Source: Acinetobacter sp. NIPH 298 (GTDB taxonomy: Bacteria; Pseudomonadota; Gammaproteobacteria; Pseudomonadales; Moraxellaceae). From it: a stretch of 64,000 bases of DNA. The DNA is taken from the NCBI RefSeq assembly GCF_000369505.1, contig NZ_KB850055.1, positions 1,712,658 to 1,776,657 of the forward strand, read 5' to 3'. How positions within the stretch are numbered: position 1 is the stretch's first letter; each line of letters begins with the position of its first letter. The position numbers and the translations under genes were made by a program. The notes beneath the pieces are model-generated. The model did not search any database. It saw nothing but the letters and a program-made list of their open reading frames with translations, and was not told where the DNA came from. Below, piece after piece: positions 7,884-18,076 of this stretch.

Positions 7884-9254
7884 GTGAATACATTAGTTTT
7901 ATTGAATATTCTTGTTTTTATCCTGCTGCTAGCAGGATTGTTTTTCACGTATCGACATGACTGGAGTCTGGCCAAAAAAGTACTGATCGGTATGGTGGTT
8001 GGTATTTTCTTCGGTTTAGCACTCAAAACCATTTATGGTGATGGTCAAATTCTGGAACATTCGGTCGCATGGTTCAACATTGTCGGTAATGGTTATGTGC
8101 AATTGTTGCAAATGGTGATCATGCCGCTCATTTTTATTTCAATTTTAAGTGCCGTGATCAAATTACACCAAACCACCTCTCTCGGAAAAATCAGTGTATT
8201 GGTGGTAGGCATTTTATTGGTGACCACGGCAATTGCTGCTTTCGTTGGTGCCAGTATTACCAATTTATTTGGCTTAACCGCTGAAGGTTTAGTTCAAGGC
8301 ACACAAGAAACGGCTCGTTTAGCTGCGATAGAAAGTCAATATATTGGTCAAGTTGCAGACTTAGATGTACCCAAATTATTGCTTTCATTGTTCCCACAAA
8401 ATCCTTTTGCTGATTTAACAGGGATTCGCCCGACTGCAATTATTAGTGTGGTCATATTTTCTGCTTTCCTAGGTGTTGCTGCACTTAAACTCATGGAAAA
8501 AGATACTGTGAATGGCGAACGAATCCGTCATGGTATCGAAGCACTACAAGCTCTGGTTATTAGCCTCGTCCGTTTAGTTATGCAATTTACCCCTTACGGT
8601 GTGCTTGCATTGATGACCAAAATGGTTGCTACTGCAAATTTAGCGGACATTGTTAAATTAGGTGAGTTTGTCATTGCATCTTATTTGGGTCTGGCGATCA
8701 TGTTACTCGTACATGCGCTTATATTGCTATTTGTACGCGTCAACCCTATCGATTTCTTTAAAAAAGCATTCCCTGTTTTAAGCTTTGCCTTTATTAGTCG
8801 TTCAAGTGCAGCCAGTATTCCTTTGAATATTGAAACCCAAACTAAGCAACTCGGTGTACCTGAAGGTATTGCCAGCTTTTCTGCATCGTTTGGCGCAACG
8901 ATTGGACAAAATGGTTGTGCTGGTTTATATCCAGCAATGCTCGCGGTGATGGTCGCACCAACTGTCGGCATCAATCCCCTTGATCCACTGTGGATTGCAC
9001 AATTGATTGTCATCGTTACACTTAGCTCGATCGGCGTGGCTGGTGTTGGTGGTGGCGCAACCTTTGCAGCGCTAATTGTATTGCCAATCATGGGCTTACC
9101 AATCACGCTTGTTGCTTTACTTATCTCAATCGAACCACTGATTGATATGGGACGCACTGCCTTGAATGTGAATGGCTCTATGACTGCTGGTACAGCAACC
9201 AGTCAAATATTGGGAGTCAGAACGCCTGTAGAAGATCAGCCTCAACAAACCTAG
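7884..9254 (+). CDS. tcyP: L-cystine:cation symporter (TcyP/YdjN type)
   Basis: 456-residue DAACS-family carrier with about ten hydrophobic segments. Long stretches match YdjN/TcyP as I know it, such as [36 protein letters not shown] and NPFADLTG. These set it apart from the GltP/DctA branches. It probably imports cystine as a sulfur source. The start is GTG at 7884 with AGGA eight bases upstream. It sits alone between two terminators. Confidence 0.9.
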   Translation: MNTLVLLNILVFILLLAGLFFTYRHDWSLAKKVLIGMVVGIFFGLALKTIYGDGQILEHSVAWFNIVGNGYVQLLQMVIMPLIFISILSAVIKLHQTTSLGKISVLVVGILLVTTAIAAFVGASITNLFGLTAEGLVQGTQETARLAAIESQYIGQVADLDVPKLLLSLFPQNPFADLTGIRPTAIISVVIFSAFLGVAALKLMEKDTVNGERIRHGIEALQALVISLVRLVMQFTPYGVLALMTKMVATANLADIVKLGEFVIASYLGLAIMLLVHALILLFVRVNPIDFFKKAFPVLSFAFISRSSAASIPLNIETQTKQLGVPEGIASFSASFGATIGQNGCAGLYPAMLAVMVAPTVGINPLDPLWIAQLIVIVTLSSIGVAGVGGGATFAALIVLPIMGLPITLVALLISIEPLIDMGRTALNVNGSMTAGTATSQILGVRTPVEDQPQQT

Positions 9255-9262
9255 AAATGATT

Positions 9263-9297
9263 ATGCCAATCGACACCAATCGATTGGCATTTTTTTC
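9263..9297 (+). terminator. tcyP terminator
   Basis: ATGCCAATCG / CGATTGGCAT stem followed by T7, 9 bp after the stop codon. Confidence 0.92.
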
Positions 9298-9324
9298 AGC
9301 CGATAAATCAAAACTAAAATGCAG

Positions 9325-10125
9325 TTACACCATCTTTAGAATTTGAACTTCTTGTCCAATTGCAATCGTCCCTTCTTTTCGATGCAGGGCGTTTTGTCCC
9401 ATCATGACCTTATTTCCCTGCTTACGATATGCCAACATCGCCTGCATTAATGCTGGCTGCTTTTGACCCGTCTCCAAATCAATGGTTGGAATAACACAGC
9501 GCGAACACGGTTTAACCAAATCAAACGTCACTTCACCAATTTGAATCTGTTTCCATTGATCCTCGGCAAATGCTTCGCATCCAGAAATCACAATATTCGG
9601 TCTAAATCGCTGCACATCTAATGGGTAGCCCACTTTTTCAGCAAGAAACTCTACCGATGCTTCACTGATGATCAGAAATGGAAAACCATCAGCAAAACCG
9701 ACTCGATCACCTAACTCTGCATATTCCAAATCAACTTGGCGAACAGTCTCTTGCGGCATATAAACCAGTTGCACTTCTCGCCCCAGTTTTTGACTCAACC
9801 AAACATTTACTGGATGATCAATACGATTTCCAATGAGTTGATCGCGCCATACGGTCACTAAACGTTCATCTTTTTGGCCTTGCGCTTCAAGCATACTCAG
9901 TTCGATCTGTTCAGATTGATAACTAAAACTTACACTTGCAGAAGAAATAGACACTCCAATTTGTCCCATTTCAGCAACTTGCCTTTGTGTAACAAAACGA
10001 CCATCTTTATCAACGATCATCCATCGGCGATCCCACTTTGGCCCAAAGGCATCAATTTCCATTTCAATGCATTTATTGCCTCGACATGACTTCACTGGAT
10101 AATAGAAAAGTTGACTGACAAGCAT
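9325..10125 (-). CDS. MOSC-domain protein, YcbX-like
   Basis: 266 residues. An N-terminal MOSC beta-barrel (LFYYPVKSCRG, then WDRRWMIVD, about residues 1-110) precedes the MOSC domain (about 115-260). The latter has FRPNIVISG, a DLVKPCSRCVIPTID segment with the conserved Cys, and GQ near the end. The family handles molybdenum-cofactor sulfur or, like E. coli YcbX, reduces N-hydroxylated compounds using Moco. No cofactor genes lie beside it, so the substrate is open. It is convergent with tcyP. Confidence 0.85.
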   Translation of the reverse strand: MLVSQLFYYPVKSCRGNKCIEMEIDAFGPKWDRRWMIVDKDGRFVTQRQVAEMGQIGVSISSASVSFSYQSEQIELSMLEAQGQKDERLVTVWRDQLIGNRIDHPVNVWLSQKLGREVQLVYMPQETVRQVDLEYAELGDRVGFADGFPFLIISEASVEFLAEKVGYPLDVQRFRPNIVISGCEAFAEDQWKQIQIGEVTFDLVKPCSRCVIPTIDLETGQKQPALMQAMLAYRKQGNKVMMGQNALHRKEGTIAIGQEVQILKMV

Positions 10126-10389
10126 GTAAAAATCCCCACAAAGACAAACAGAATCGTTCGGTAAAGAAGTTCATTAATCAAAACAGAATAATAGTTGAAA
10201 ATTATAGCAATATGTCTAAATTTAAGGCATCACATAGTTTTTATTTAAAGCCTATAAAATCTGCATTATTTTCTGATAACATAACTCACTCGCTTTGAAA
10301 GCATGTATTACATCAAGGTCATACCGAACCCATTGCGATCAACCCCTATTCTATTCTTAATTTTTTAATCAATCATAATGCTGTAACTC
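10126..10389. other. Divergent intergenic region, no gene
   Basis: 264 bp between the MOSC gene and trpD. It must hold the promoters of both; I see AT-rich tracts but no clear -35/-10 pair and no Trp-rich leader peptide. Confidence 0.5.
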
Positions 10390-11445
10390 ATGACTATGAA
10401 TATCCAACAGGCACTCAATCACATTACTAAAAACATTCATTTGACCCAGTCGCAAATGGAAAATGTCATGCGCAGCATTATGCAAGGTGAAGCAACCGAT
10501 GCTCAAATCGGCGCACTAATGATGGGGTTGCGTATGAAGGGTGAGAGTATTGATGAAATCACTGCTGCCGCACGGATCATGCGTGAGTTCGCCATTAAAA
10601 TTGATGTCAGTGATATTCCACATCTCGTTGATATCGTCGGAACTGGCGGTGATGGTCAGAACTTATTTAATGTCTCTACAGCATCAAGCTTTGTAGTTGC
10701 AGCAGCTGGTGCAACCATTGCTAAACATGGAAATCGTGGTGTTTCGAGTAAGTCTGGCTCATCTGATGTGCTTGAACAAATGGGCATCCAGCTTGATTTG
10801 GACATGCAACAAACTGAACGTTGTATCCGTGAAATGGGCGTGGGTTTTCTGTTTGCACCCAATCACCACAAAGCAATGAAATATGCAGTTGCTCCTCGTC
10901 GTGAACTAGGCATTCGTAGTATTTTCAACTTATTGGGACCTTTAACCAATCCTGCTGGCGTAAATCGTTTTGTCATTGGTGTCTTTTCAGATGAGCTTTG
11001 CCGACCAATCGCAGAAGTTCTTAAACAACTTGGCGCTGTACATGTATTGGTTGTGCATTCTAAAGATGGTTTAGATGAAATTAGTCTCGCAGCACCAACC
11101 GCAGTTGCTGAATTAAAAGATGGCGAAATTACAGAATGGATGTTGACCCCTGATGATGTCGGGATTCCATCTCAAACACTGACTGGTTTAGTGGTAAATA
11201 GTTCTGAAGAAAGCTTAAAGCTGATCAAAGATGCTTTAGGCCGTAACAAATCTGAAATTGGTGAAAAAGCCGCAAATATGATTGCGCTGAACGCAGCCGC
11301 TGGGATTTATGTTGCAGGACTCACTAAAACCTATAAACAAGCAGTTGAACTGGCACAAGATATTCTTTGCGGCGGTCAAGCCCTAGAAAAAATGAGTATC
11401 TTGGCTGAATTTACCAAAACATTGAAACAATATCAGGCAGACTAA
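10390..11445 (+). CDS. trpD: Anthranilate phosphoribosyltransferase
   Basis: 351 residues as listed, or 349 from the second Met (10396). Transfers phosphoribose from PRPP to anthranilate. The PRPP motif GTGGDG is at about residues 82-87 and the anthranilate-side [15 protein letters not shown] segment at about 110-125. It is followed after 9 bp by trpC, whose ribosome binding site overlaps the trpD stop codon. Neither possible start has a good ribosome binding site. Confidence 0.97.
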   Translation: MTMNIQQALNHITKNIHLTQSQMENVMRSIMQGEATDAQIGALMMGLRMKGESIDEITAAARIMREFAIKIDVSDIPHLVDIVGTGGDGQNLFNVSTASSFVVAAAGATIAKHGNRGVSSKSGSSDVLEQMGIQLDLDMQQTERCIREMGVGFLFAPNHHKAMKYAVAPRRELGIRSIFNLLGPLTNPAGVNRFVIGVFSDELCRPIAEVLKQLGAVHVLVVHSKDGLDEISLAAPTAVAELKDGEITEWMLTPDDVGIPSQTLTGLVVNSSEESLKLIKDALGRNKSEIGEKAANMIALNAAAGIYVAGLTKTYKQAVELAQDILCGGQALEKMSILAEFTKTLKQYQAD

Positions 11446-11454
11446 GGATTTCTC

Positions 11455-12261
11455 ATGATCGATATTCAAAATACCATTTTAGGTAAAATTGTTGACCGCA
11501 AACATGAGGAACTTGCTACACGTTTAAAACAACGTAGCTTGCATGATGTTGAACAATGGGCGAAAGAAGCAACTCCTGTTCGTGGTTTTGCCAAGGCTTT
11601 ACAGCATAAACGCCCTGCTGTAATTGCTGAAATTAAGAAAGCCTCTCCATCAAAAGGCATTATTCGTGCAAACTTTAATCCTGCTGAAATTGCACAACAA
11701 TATGAACAAGCGGGTGCGGCCTGCTTATCGGTTCTGACCGATGTGGATTTCTTCCAAGGTGCTGATGAAAATATTGCGATTGCACGCAATCATTGTGCCT
11801 TGCCTGCGTTACGCAAAGATTTCTTGATTGATCCGTATAATGTCGTTGAAGCCCGTGCATTACAAGCGGATTGTATTTTATTGATCGTGGCATGTTTATC
11901 TGATCAACAGCTTGAAGAAATGTCTAAGACTGCATTTGAGCATCAGCTTGACGTATTGGTTGAAGTACATGATGAATATGAACTGAAACGCGCTTTAAAG
12001 CTTTCTGAGCAATGTATTTTGGGCGTGAATAACCGTAATCTTAAAACTTTTGATGTGGATTTAGAAACCTCATTACGTTTAAAGAAATTGCTGCCAGCTT
12101 CTCGTGTTTTGGTCACTGAGAGTGGAATTGCCACGCCTGCTGATGTAGAGGTGATGCAAGCTAATGATATTCATACTTTCCTTGTTGGTGAAAGTTTTAT
12201 GAAACAGCCTCATCCTGATCAAGCGTTTAATGAATTGTTTGGTGAGCCTGAGTTGGTTTAG
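11455..12261 (+). CDS. trpC: Indole-3-glycerol phosphate synthase
   Basis: 268-residue TIM barrel that closes the ring of carboxyphenylamino-deoxyribulose phosphate. Conserved pieces are EIKKASPSKG, SVLTDVDFFQG, LRKDFLID, GVNNRNLKTF and TESGI. It is the single-function form, with no fused TrpF. AAGGA overlaps the trpD stop, so translation is coupled. The trpDC unit ends in a terminator 20 bp downstream. Confidence 0.97.
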   Translation: MIDIQNTILGKIVDRKHEELATRLKQRSLHDVEQWAKEATPVRGFAKALQHKRPAVIAEIKKASPSKGIIRANFNPAEIAQQYEQAGAACLSVLTDVDFFQGADENIAIARNHCALPALRKDFLIDPYNVVEARALQADCILLIVACLSDQQLEEMSKTAFEHQLDVLVEVHDEYELKRALKLSEQCILGVNNRNLKTFDVDLETSLRLKKLLPASRVLVTESGIATPADVEVMQANDIHTFLVGESFMKQPHPDQAFNELFGEPELV

Positions 12262-12281
12262 GTTTATCACCTAAATACGCA

Positions 12282-12313
12282 AAGCCAAATCTGAATAGAT
12301 TTGGCTTTTTTTA
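12282..12313 (+). terminator. trpDC terminator
   Basis: AAAGCCAAATCT / AGATTTGGCTTT stem followed by T7. Confidence 0.93.
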
Positions 12314-12388
12314 CGATCAAATATCATGATTTTAAATAATAATACATGGGCATCTTCTTGTGAGTTTCAAAATCAAGGTAAAACTAAT

Positions 12389-12655
12389 ATGCATTTAATA
12401 GAAATAGAACCTTACTTATGGGAGCTTTATAAAGACAATGAAGGTATATATCTCAATGTTAATGTAAATAACCAAGCCACGAGTTGGGAAAAAACTATCA
12501 TTCTAGACCAGAGAGCAATTCAAGAATATTTAGAGCAAGGTAGACCATTTATTAACAATTTGGCTTGTAGGATTGAAAATAGCCAAATTAGAAATGACTA
12601 TGAAAAATATTACTCATATCGTGATGTTTGCTTGGTAAAAAAAATGCAATGTTAG
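12389..12655 (+). CDS. Hypothetical protein, 88 residues
   Basis: I recognise no family. The open frame extends back to 12326, but AAGG at 12375-12378 sits 10 bases before the ATG at 12389, which I prefer. The product is acidic and rich in aromatic residues and Asn (EPYLWELYKD, then NVNVNNQATSWEKT), soluble, without a signal or membrane segment. The surroundings are AT-rich compared with trpC, which could mean recent acquisition. Small orphan proteins of this look are sometimes immunity proteins, but no toxin is adjacent. Confidence 0.5.
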   Translation: MHLIEIEPYLWELYKDNEGIYLNVNVNNQATSWEKTIILDQRAIQEYLEQGRPFINNLACRIENSQIRNDYEKYYSYRDVCLVKKMQC

Positions 12656-12893
12656 AAATATTTTTAACTTGGAAAAAATCATCTATCTAACTTTAAATTA
12701 CACAATGGTTATTGTCTGATGCTTTTATTTTATTATTTTAAATAATGTTTAAAGCCTACTCGAAATATTAAGCATATTGAAGAGCCCTACCTTTGCATCA
12801 AATCCGTTACTTAATTGCAATTCAGTTCAAATCTCAACAGATTCAGACTATAATTTTGCACCTATCTCCTATCTCGCATATTTAACTGAAATT

Positions 12894-13583
12894 ATGAGCA
12901 AACATGATTCATCGCTTTCTAAAGATCAGTTTAATTTACTGAAACAATTTAAAAAGCAAATCTCTCAGCCACAAACGAGCAAGATCGAGCAACAAGCCGA
13001 ATCGAAAAAGGTACAAGCCGTTGCTGAAGAATTAGAAGACACTGAGCTTTTTAAAAAAGCACTACAGGGTGTAAAACCGATCGCCAATGACAATATTGCT
13101 GATGTTAAACCTGCTCGTCGCAAAAAAGTAGATGCACAAACTTTAGCAAAACGCGCTGCGGCTGAAGGTTCAACAGAACATGAGTCAGCAGAAATCTCTG
13201 ATACCCAAGCCATCTTAAACCCTGTCGCAAGCCAAGCCACGCTCAGCTATCGCATCGCCACTTTGCAGCACAAAGTTTTTGAAGACCTCAAAGCTGGTAA
13301 AATTCGCTGGTTTGAAGCGGTCGATTTACACGGCTGTACCGTTGAACAAGCACGCGCTGCGGTATTACAAATTATCCAAATGGCAAAAGATGAAAATCAA
13401 AATGTCATTAAAATTGTACACGGCAAAGGCCCAGAAGCGATTTTAAAAACCTATGTCAATGGATGGCTCAAACAACATCGCGATGTACTCGCTTTTGTCA
13501 GTGCACCTGAGACCCAAGGCGGTACTGGCGCGGTTCTCGTGCTGCTTAAACGCGCAGAAAAGAACCCAAAGTACAAACAATAA
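12894..13583 (+). CDS. Smr-domain endonuclease-like protein
   Basis: 229 residues from the ATG at 12894; the frame is open back to 12777, but the extra 39 residues look non-coding. The N-terminal half is Lys/Gln/Glu-rich. The C-terminal Smr domain shows VDLHGCTVEQA, IVHGKG and GGTGAVLVLL. Smr domains act as nickases or RNases; E. coli SmrB cuts mRNA at collided ribosomes. I cannot tell SmrA from SmrB. It lies about 85 bp upstream of folE. Confidence 0.88.
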   Translation: MSKHDSSLSKDQFNLLKQFKKQISQPQTSKIEQQAESKKVQAVAEELEDTELFKKALQGVKPIANDNIADVKPARRKKVDAQTLAKRAAAEGSTEHESAEISDTQAILNPVASQATLSYRIATLQHKVFEDLKAGKIRWFEAVDLHGCTVEQARAAVLQIIQMAKDENQNVIKIVHGKGPEAILKTYVNGWLKQHRDVLAFVSAPETQGGTGAVLVLLKRAEKNPKYKQ

Positions 13584-13667
13584 TCGGCATTTGGTTCAAA
13601 ATTAATTTTTTCAATCGTTTTCTGATACAATTCCCGTTTTGTTCAACCCACCTAAGTGAACATTGTT

Positions 13668-14222
13668 ATGTCTATGCAGCAATCGTACGCAAACATCTTA
13701 ACTGCCGTTGGTGAGGATTTAACTCGCCCGGGCTTACAAGATACCCCTATGCGTGCGGCTAAAGCTTTTTCTTTTTTAACCTCTGGTTATAGTAAAACGC
13801 TTGAAGAAGTAACCAATAATGCGGTTTTCCCTTCCGATAACCATGAAATGGTATTGGTGAAGAACATCGAGTTTTACTCGCTTTGTGAACACCACCTTCT
13901 CCCATTCTATGGTCGCGTGCATATTGCTTATCTACCTGAAGGTCAGGTTTTAGGCTTATCAAAATTTGCGCGGATTACTGAAATGTTCGCACGTCGTTTG
14001 CAGATTCAAGAAAACTTGACCCAGCAAATCGCAGAAGCCGTTGCCGAAGTCACTCAAGCACGTGGTGTAGCTGTGGTCATCGACTCAGCGCATATGTGTA
14101 TGATGATGCGCGGTGTGGGTAAACAAGAATCAACCACGCGTACCGTTTCTTTCGTAGGTGAGTTTAAAACAGATAAAGATGCACGTCGTGAGTTTTTGAG
14201 TGCAGTTCCTGAAAGTTATTAA
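13668..14222 (+). CDS. folE: GTP cyclohydrolase I
   Basis: 184 residues from the ATG at 13668 (a GTG at 13656 is possible). Converts GTP to dihydroneopterin triphosphate, the first step of tetrahydrofolate synthesis. Zinc ligands are visible as Cys73 and His76 in SLCEHH and Cys144 in HMCMMMRG, so it is the zinc-type IA enzyme. The C-terminal QESTTRT segment is also conserved. A cupin gene follows after 14 bp and may be cotranscribed. Confidence 0.96.
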   Translation: MSMQQSYANILTAVGEDLTRPGLQDTPMRAAKAFSFLTSGYSKTLEEVTNNAVFPSDNHEMVLVKNIEFYSLCEHHLLPFYGRVHIAYLPEGQVLGLSKFARITEMFARRLQIQENLTQQIAEAVAEVTQARGVAVVIDSAHMCMMMRGVGKQESTTRTVSFVGEFKTDKDARREFLSAVPESY

Positions 14223-14236
14223 TAACCGATCTGAGC

Positions 14237-14608
14237 ATGAAGAACATGTCATCTATTTACTTAGCAGGTCATGGTGATTTAACACCGAATCAAGCCAGTG
14301 TAGACCACCCTCGCCCTGACCGCTTAGTTAAAGGCAATCCTGAACGTTTGACTTATAGCCTTTATGAACATGCGCATATGAGCTGCGGGATTTGGCAATG
14401 TGAAATAGGTGCATGGAATATCCAGTTTGCGGACAACAAACAAGAATTTTTTCAGGTTATTGAGGGTGTGGTGCGCATTCATGATGCAAAAAACCACTCT
14501 TTTATTGAGGTGACTGCTGGCAATGCGGGAATTATTCCTCCTGCATTTTTAGGTACATTTGAAGTAGTTGAAGCAGTTAAAAAATACTATGTCATTGTAG
14601 AAGTGTGA
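14237..14608 (+). CDS. Cupin-domain protein (DUF861/Cupin_3 type)
   Basis: 123-residue single-domain cupin. It shows the pattern GxWxxxFxxxxxEFFxVIEGxxxxHD with a second motif near GNAGIIPPAFLGTFE. The family is related to ureidoglycine aminohydrolase and other small metal-binding cupins; nothing nearby suggests purine breakdown. A start at the second Met (14246) is equally plausible. It is 14 bp after folE. Confidence 0.75.
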   Translation: MKNMSSIYLAGHGDLTPNQASVDHPRPDRLVKGNPERLTYSLYEHAHMSCGIWQCEIGAWNIQFADNKQEFFQVIEGVVRIHDAKNHSFIEVTAGNAGIIPPAFLGTFEVVEAVKKYYVIVEV

Positions 14609-14640
14609 TCACTTATGACCACACCATCTCAACCCAATAT

Positions 14641-16521
14641 CTAAAAAAACCGAACATACCCCAAACCCAATTTTGTCCAATCTTTGTGATCTTGCTGTTC
14701 ATATTGCCAATTCAAACGCAGCGCATTATTCGCATTCAAACTATACTGAACATGCGTCCCTATTCTTAGATTCCATTGACTTTGATCCTGCCAATAAGGC
14801 AACTCAACTTGTAGCAAACTATTCCACTGATCAGACCATTGATTCATACAACCCAATGTTGGTCCTACTCCAACACGCCAACCTTTGTCTAATGCACTTC
14901 CAGCTTGCAGATGCCCTTGCAATTGTACATAACATAGATGTTGACGATTGTAATCCGCCAAACTATATCCCGCCTGCATATTCAGATTCATAACACCATG
15001 TTGCTGATCTTGGCTAAACTGTCCTTTTTCGACGGCTTCTTGCTTCCAACCTAAATTAAATCCCCACGTGAGTGGTGCTTTAAACGGCTGAATCGGGTTA
15101 TAAGAATTCACAGCCAATAGATCTAAGTGTTCAAGTTTCAGTTGGTCATCACGGTATTGTAGTGCACCATTTAAAAACAGTAGCTGTGTACCCAATCGAT
15201 AGCCACCAGATGGATCAATAAGGTCGTGATAGGCTTGACGATGCCCCAACTCAACGAACTTTTGTCCTTGCACCTCACCTACATTTATAGATAGATTTCG
15301 AGCATGATGCCCTTCAACAGGTTGAATCTTTGGTTGTGCAGGTTCTTGACGTTGTTTATCGATCTGAATCTGGCTACGTTTAGCCAATAATTGTCGCAAA
15401 TGAACTTGAGCCACATCACCGTCTGCTTTATTGCTAATATATTGCAAGTACAAATCATCGTATGCCATTTCTAGGATTTTAGCCTGATCTTGGGGGCTAT
15501 AAGATACCAAGACAGCCGAGACTTGTTCGATCGCTGAAAATGCAACTTGATGTGCGACTTTGGCTAAGGCTGTGCCATGTTGTTTTGCTTGAGCAAGCAA
15601 TTGCGTTTCTAATGCAGGACGATAAACAATGTCTTTAACCAACTTCTGCTGCTCTACAGTTTTAAGCGTCTCAATTGGAATCGCGGCATAATTAAATTGA
15701 GCCTTTAAGTTTAGATTTGGACGAACCAAATCAATTAAACCCAGCAAACGATAAGCACAATTATCACTGACAAAATAATAAGGAAAGCTCACATGCTGCA
15801 TTTCCCAAATATGCTCAACCAAAAATCGTGTTTCTTCAGCGGTTAAATTCAGCTCATATTCCCACAAATCCCGACTTTCAAAGTCACCATACTCTTTTAC
15901 TTTTCGATAATATGGCATCAAAGAATATTCACCTGGATACTGTCCTGTTAAACCTTTCCACGCATAAGACCAGTTATCTTGGTTGTTAACAGTTGCAGCA
16001 TAATTGACAGCATAAGAAACCAAATTTAATTCTTTTTGATCTTTTGGGTCTAAACGCAATAAGGTGTGTCCAAACATTGAGCTTGGATTACCCATAAAAT
16101 CGGTTGCGTAAATCAATGTCGCTTTATAAGGATTAATCTGATTGATCCATTCTTCAAATTCAGCACAATTCGCCAATGGTAGTTGTTTAACATCAATATT
16201 TAACTGTTGCATCAACCAACGACTACGCGCAGGAAACTTGCATCGAAATGACTGATTATCTGCTGACTCTAGAAATAATGCTTTTATATCCGCTTTTAAT
16301 TCGTGATTTAAATCAGTTTTACCATCTTCTGCATAAAAGTAACCTTGATAGTCGACCTCACTTTTTCCAGATTGATCTGCATACATTAAGCGTTGCCAAG
16401 TGATCTGTTGATCTAATTGTTTTTGTTCAGCAAGATTAAGATAGTTTTGAATATTTGGTGTAGCAGTCGCATGTGCAAAATGGCACATCAAAGTCGCAAT
16501 CGCAAAAGTAGCTAATTTCAT
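14641..16521 (-). CDS. DUF4105 (Lnb-like) envelope protein
   Basis: 626 residues with a signal peptide (about 1-20). The DUF4105 core carries FGHTLLRL (His152) and SDNCAYRLL (Cys255), a His/Cys pair arranged as in permuted NlpC/P60-like thiol enzymes. DUF4105 is related to Enterococcus Lnb, a lipoprotein acyltransferase (family knowledge). From about residue 400 the sequence alternates aromatic and polar residues and ends in Phe, like an outer-membrane beta-barrel. This bacterium should already have Lnt, so another substrate is possible. Confidence 0.7.
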   Translation of the reverse strand: MKLATFAIATLMCHFAHATATPNIQNYLNLAEQKQLDQQITWQRLMYADQSGKSEVDYQGYFYAEDGKTDLNHELKADIKALFLESADNQSFRCKFPARSRWLMQQLNIDVKQLPLANCAEFEEWINQINPYKATLIYATDFMGNPSSMFGHTLLRLDPKDQKELNLVSYAVNYAATVNNQDNWSYAWKGLTGQYPGEYSLMPYYRKVKEYGDFESRDLWEYELNLTAEETRFLVEHIWEMQHVSFPYYFVSDNCAYRLLGLIDLVRPNLNLKAQFNYAAIPIETLKTVEQQKLVKDIVYRPALETQLLAQAKQHGTALAKVAHQVAFSAIEQVSAVLVSYSPQDQAKILEMAYDDLYLQYISNKADGDVAQVHLRQLLAKRSQIQIDKQRQEPAQPKIQPVEGHHARNLSINVGEVQGQKFVELGHRQAYHDLIDPSGGYRLGTQLLFLNGALQYRDDQLKLEHLDLLAVNSYNPIQPFKAPLTWGFNLGWKQEAVEKGQFSQDQQHGVMNLNMQAGYSLADYNRQHLCYVQLQGHLQAGSALDKGWRVGVGPTLGCMNQWSDQWNSLLQVELPYWQDQSQWNLRIGTHVQYSLNANNALRLNWQYEQQDHKDWTKLGLGYVRFF

Positions 16522-16556
16522 TCACATCAACAATATATTTTTAGAATTTCCATATA

Positions 16557-16583
16557 AGAAAACCCTGTCAAAAAGACAGGGTT
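16557..16583 (-). terminator. Terminator of the DUF3015 gene
   Basis: AACCCTGTC / GACAGGGTT stem with a 5-nt loop; the minus strand continues with a short T-rich run. It sits 15 bp after the DUF3015 stop. Confidence 0.75.
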
Positions 16584-16598
16584 CACTACCATTTCTGA

Positions 16599-17069
16599 TT
16601 AAACGTAAGCTTTTAATACGTCATCATTTGCCATTACACTTTGTAATGAATCTAGAACTTGAAGTGTGTGTTGATTTTCGCTTGAGTAAATCTCAGCAAA
16701 GTTTGCTTTAGATACTGCGAAGAAGCGTGCTTTGTCTTCTGATTTAATTTGCATAAGTTCAGCAAGTACATTTAAGCTTTCGCCTTGACCTACCGCCATA
16801 TCACGCGCTAAAGACTCAGCATTTTCATTGGTAAACGTCACAACTTGTGCAGTAACAGTTCCACCTTGACGGCAACCTAAAGTACCAAAAGTAATACCTA
16901 GTAATTGGTTAGTAAAAATACCGTTGGTGGTCGCAGCAAGAATTTTAGGTCCAACACCTTTTTTACCAGCCCATACCTGTGTACCGACACCACAACCAAC
17001 ATCATTATCAGCCATTGCCATGGTTGAACCAGCAGCGAGTAATGCAGCTAATGCAATTTTTTTTAACAT
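16599..17069 (-). CDS. DUF3015 periplasmic protein
   Basis: 156 residues with a clear signal peptide cleaved after AMA (about residue 20). The mature part starts DNDVGCGVGTQVW and has FGTLGCRQGG near residue 80, so two conserved Cys are available for a disulfide. The family is common in proteobacteria and has no known function. The gene has its own terminator and a good ribosome binding site (GGAG upstream of ATG). Confidence 0.8.
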   Translation of the reverse strand: MLKKIALAALLAAGSTMAMADNDVGCGVGTQVWAGKKGVGPKILAATTNGIFTNQLLGITFGTLGCRQGGTVTAQVVTFTNENAESLARDMAVGQGESLNVLAELMQIKSEDKARFFAVSKANFAEIYSSENQHTLQVLDSLQSVMANDDVLKAYV

Positions 17070-17250
17070 AAGAAAGTCTCCAGTATCAATTATTCTTCAA
17101 TATTTGTTATTGCTATCGTGCCGTGAAAGTCACACACACAAAATAAAATAGCGAGGTTCAACTTTTTTAGCAAATGAAATTTGAAATATCGCTGAAATAT
17201 TTATACAGATCCGTTTATAAATAAATTGATTAAATCAAAGAAGCGCCTAT

Positions 17251-18045
17251 TTATTTCAATCGCCAAGTTCCATTTTTGCCTCTAGTCCCTAAGATTTTAA
17301 GTACCAATACCAAACTTAACAGGAGCAATAAATACCAAGAACCAAGTTTTCCCCACCCCACCATATGCCAATTATTGACCTGACTCGGATAAAGCCAAAT
17401 TTTATAAAAAGTACTGATATTTTCCGCAATCCATATGAGAAATGCGAGCAACAGTAAAACAGGCAACATCGGGATTTTAAAACGATACTGATCAAGTTGG
17501 AAATACAATTTGGTTTTCCAAAAAATCAACACACTCCAAATAAACAGACCCATACGAATATCTGGAATAAAAAACTTGCTCATGAAATTAAAATACGACA
17601 ACACCGCCAATAACAGCATATTGCCGAAAGTGGGTAGGTTCTCAAAAGAAACTTGATATAATCGCAATGATCGAGCAAAAAAACTGCCTACAGCCGAATA
17701 CATAAAACCAGCAAATAAAGGCACTGTTAATAATTTTAAAATAGCAGGTTGCGGATATTGCCAAGAGGCAATGGCAGGATGAGTTAGAAAAACTTCCATT
17801 CCCATTGCCATGATATGAAACAAAGCAATAACTTTGGCTTCTTCCCATGATTCGAGCTTTAAATACAACAAGCAAACCTGAATCACTAAGGCATAAAACA
17901 ACAGATAGTCATAGCGAAAGAAGCCATAATATTCATGGCTACCCATCGGGGCGGTTAATGCAAATGCAATTAAAAGCAATATACCGAATAAAGCAGCCGA
18001 AACTGCCTTAGTCAAAAAACTGAGCACCAATCCAATTAACTGCAC
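17251..18045 (-). CDS. DUF817 membrane protein
   Basis: 264 residues with about eight transmembrane helices. The WEEAKVIALFHIMAMGMEVFLT and FAGFMYSAVGSF segments match the DUF817 (YoaT-like) family of unknown function. The start is GTG at 18045 with AAGGGCGG upstream. It follows hemE after 31 bp on the same strand and may be read from the hemE transcript. Confidence 0.75.
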   Translation of the reverse strand: MQLIGLVLSFLTKAVSAALFGILLLIAFALTAPMGSHEYYGFFRYDYLLFYALVIQVCLLYLKLESWEEAKVIALFHIMAMGMEVFLTHPAIASWQYPQPAILKLLTVPLFAGFMYSAVGSFFARSLRLYQVSFENLPTFGNMLLLAVLSYFNFMSKFFIPDIRMGLFIWSVLIFWKTKLYFQLDQYRFKIPMLPVLLLLAFLIWIAENISTFYKIWLYPSQVNNWHMVGWGKLGSWYLLLLLSLVLVLKILGTRGKNGTWRLK

Positions 18046-18076
18046 AAAATCCGCCCTTCAAATGCGTTTAAAAATA

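Noticed and set aside
8681..9157. 158-codon frame opposite tcyP
   Set aside because: Long antisense frame produced by codon bias of the carrier gene; no start signal or recognisable motif.
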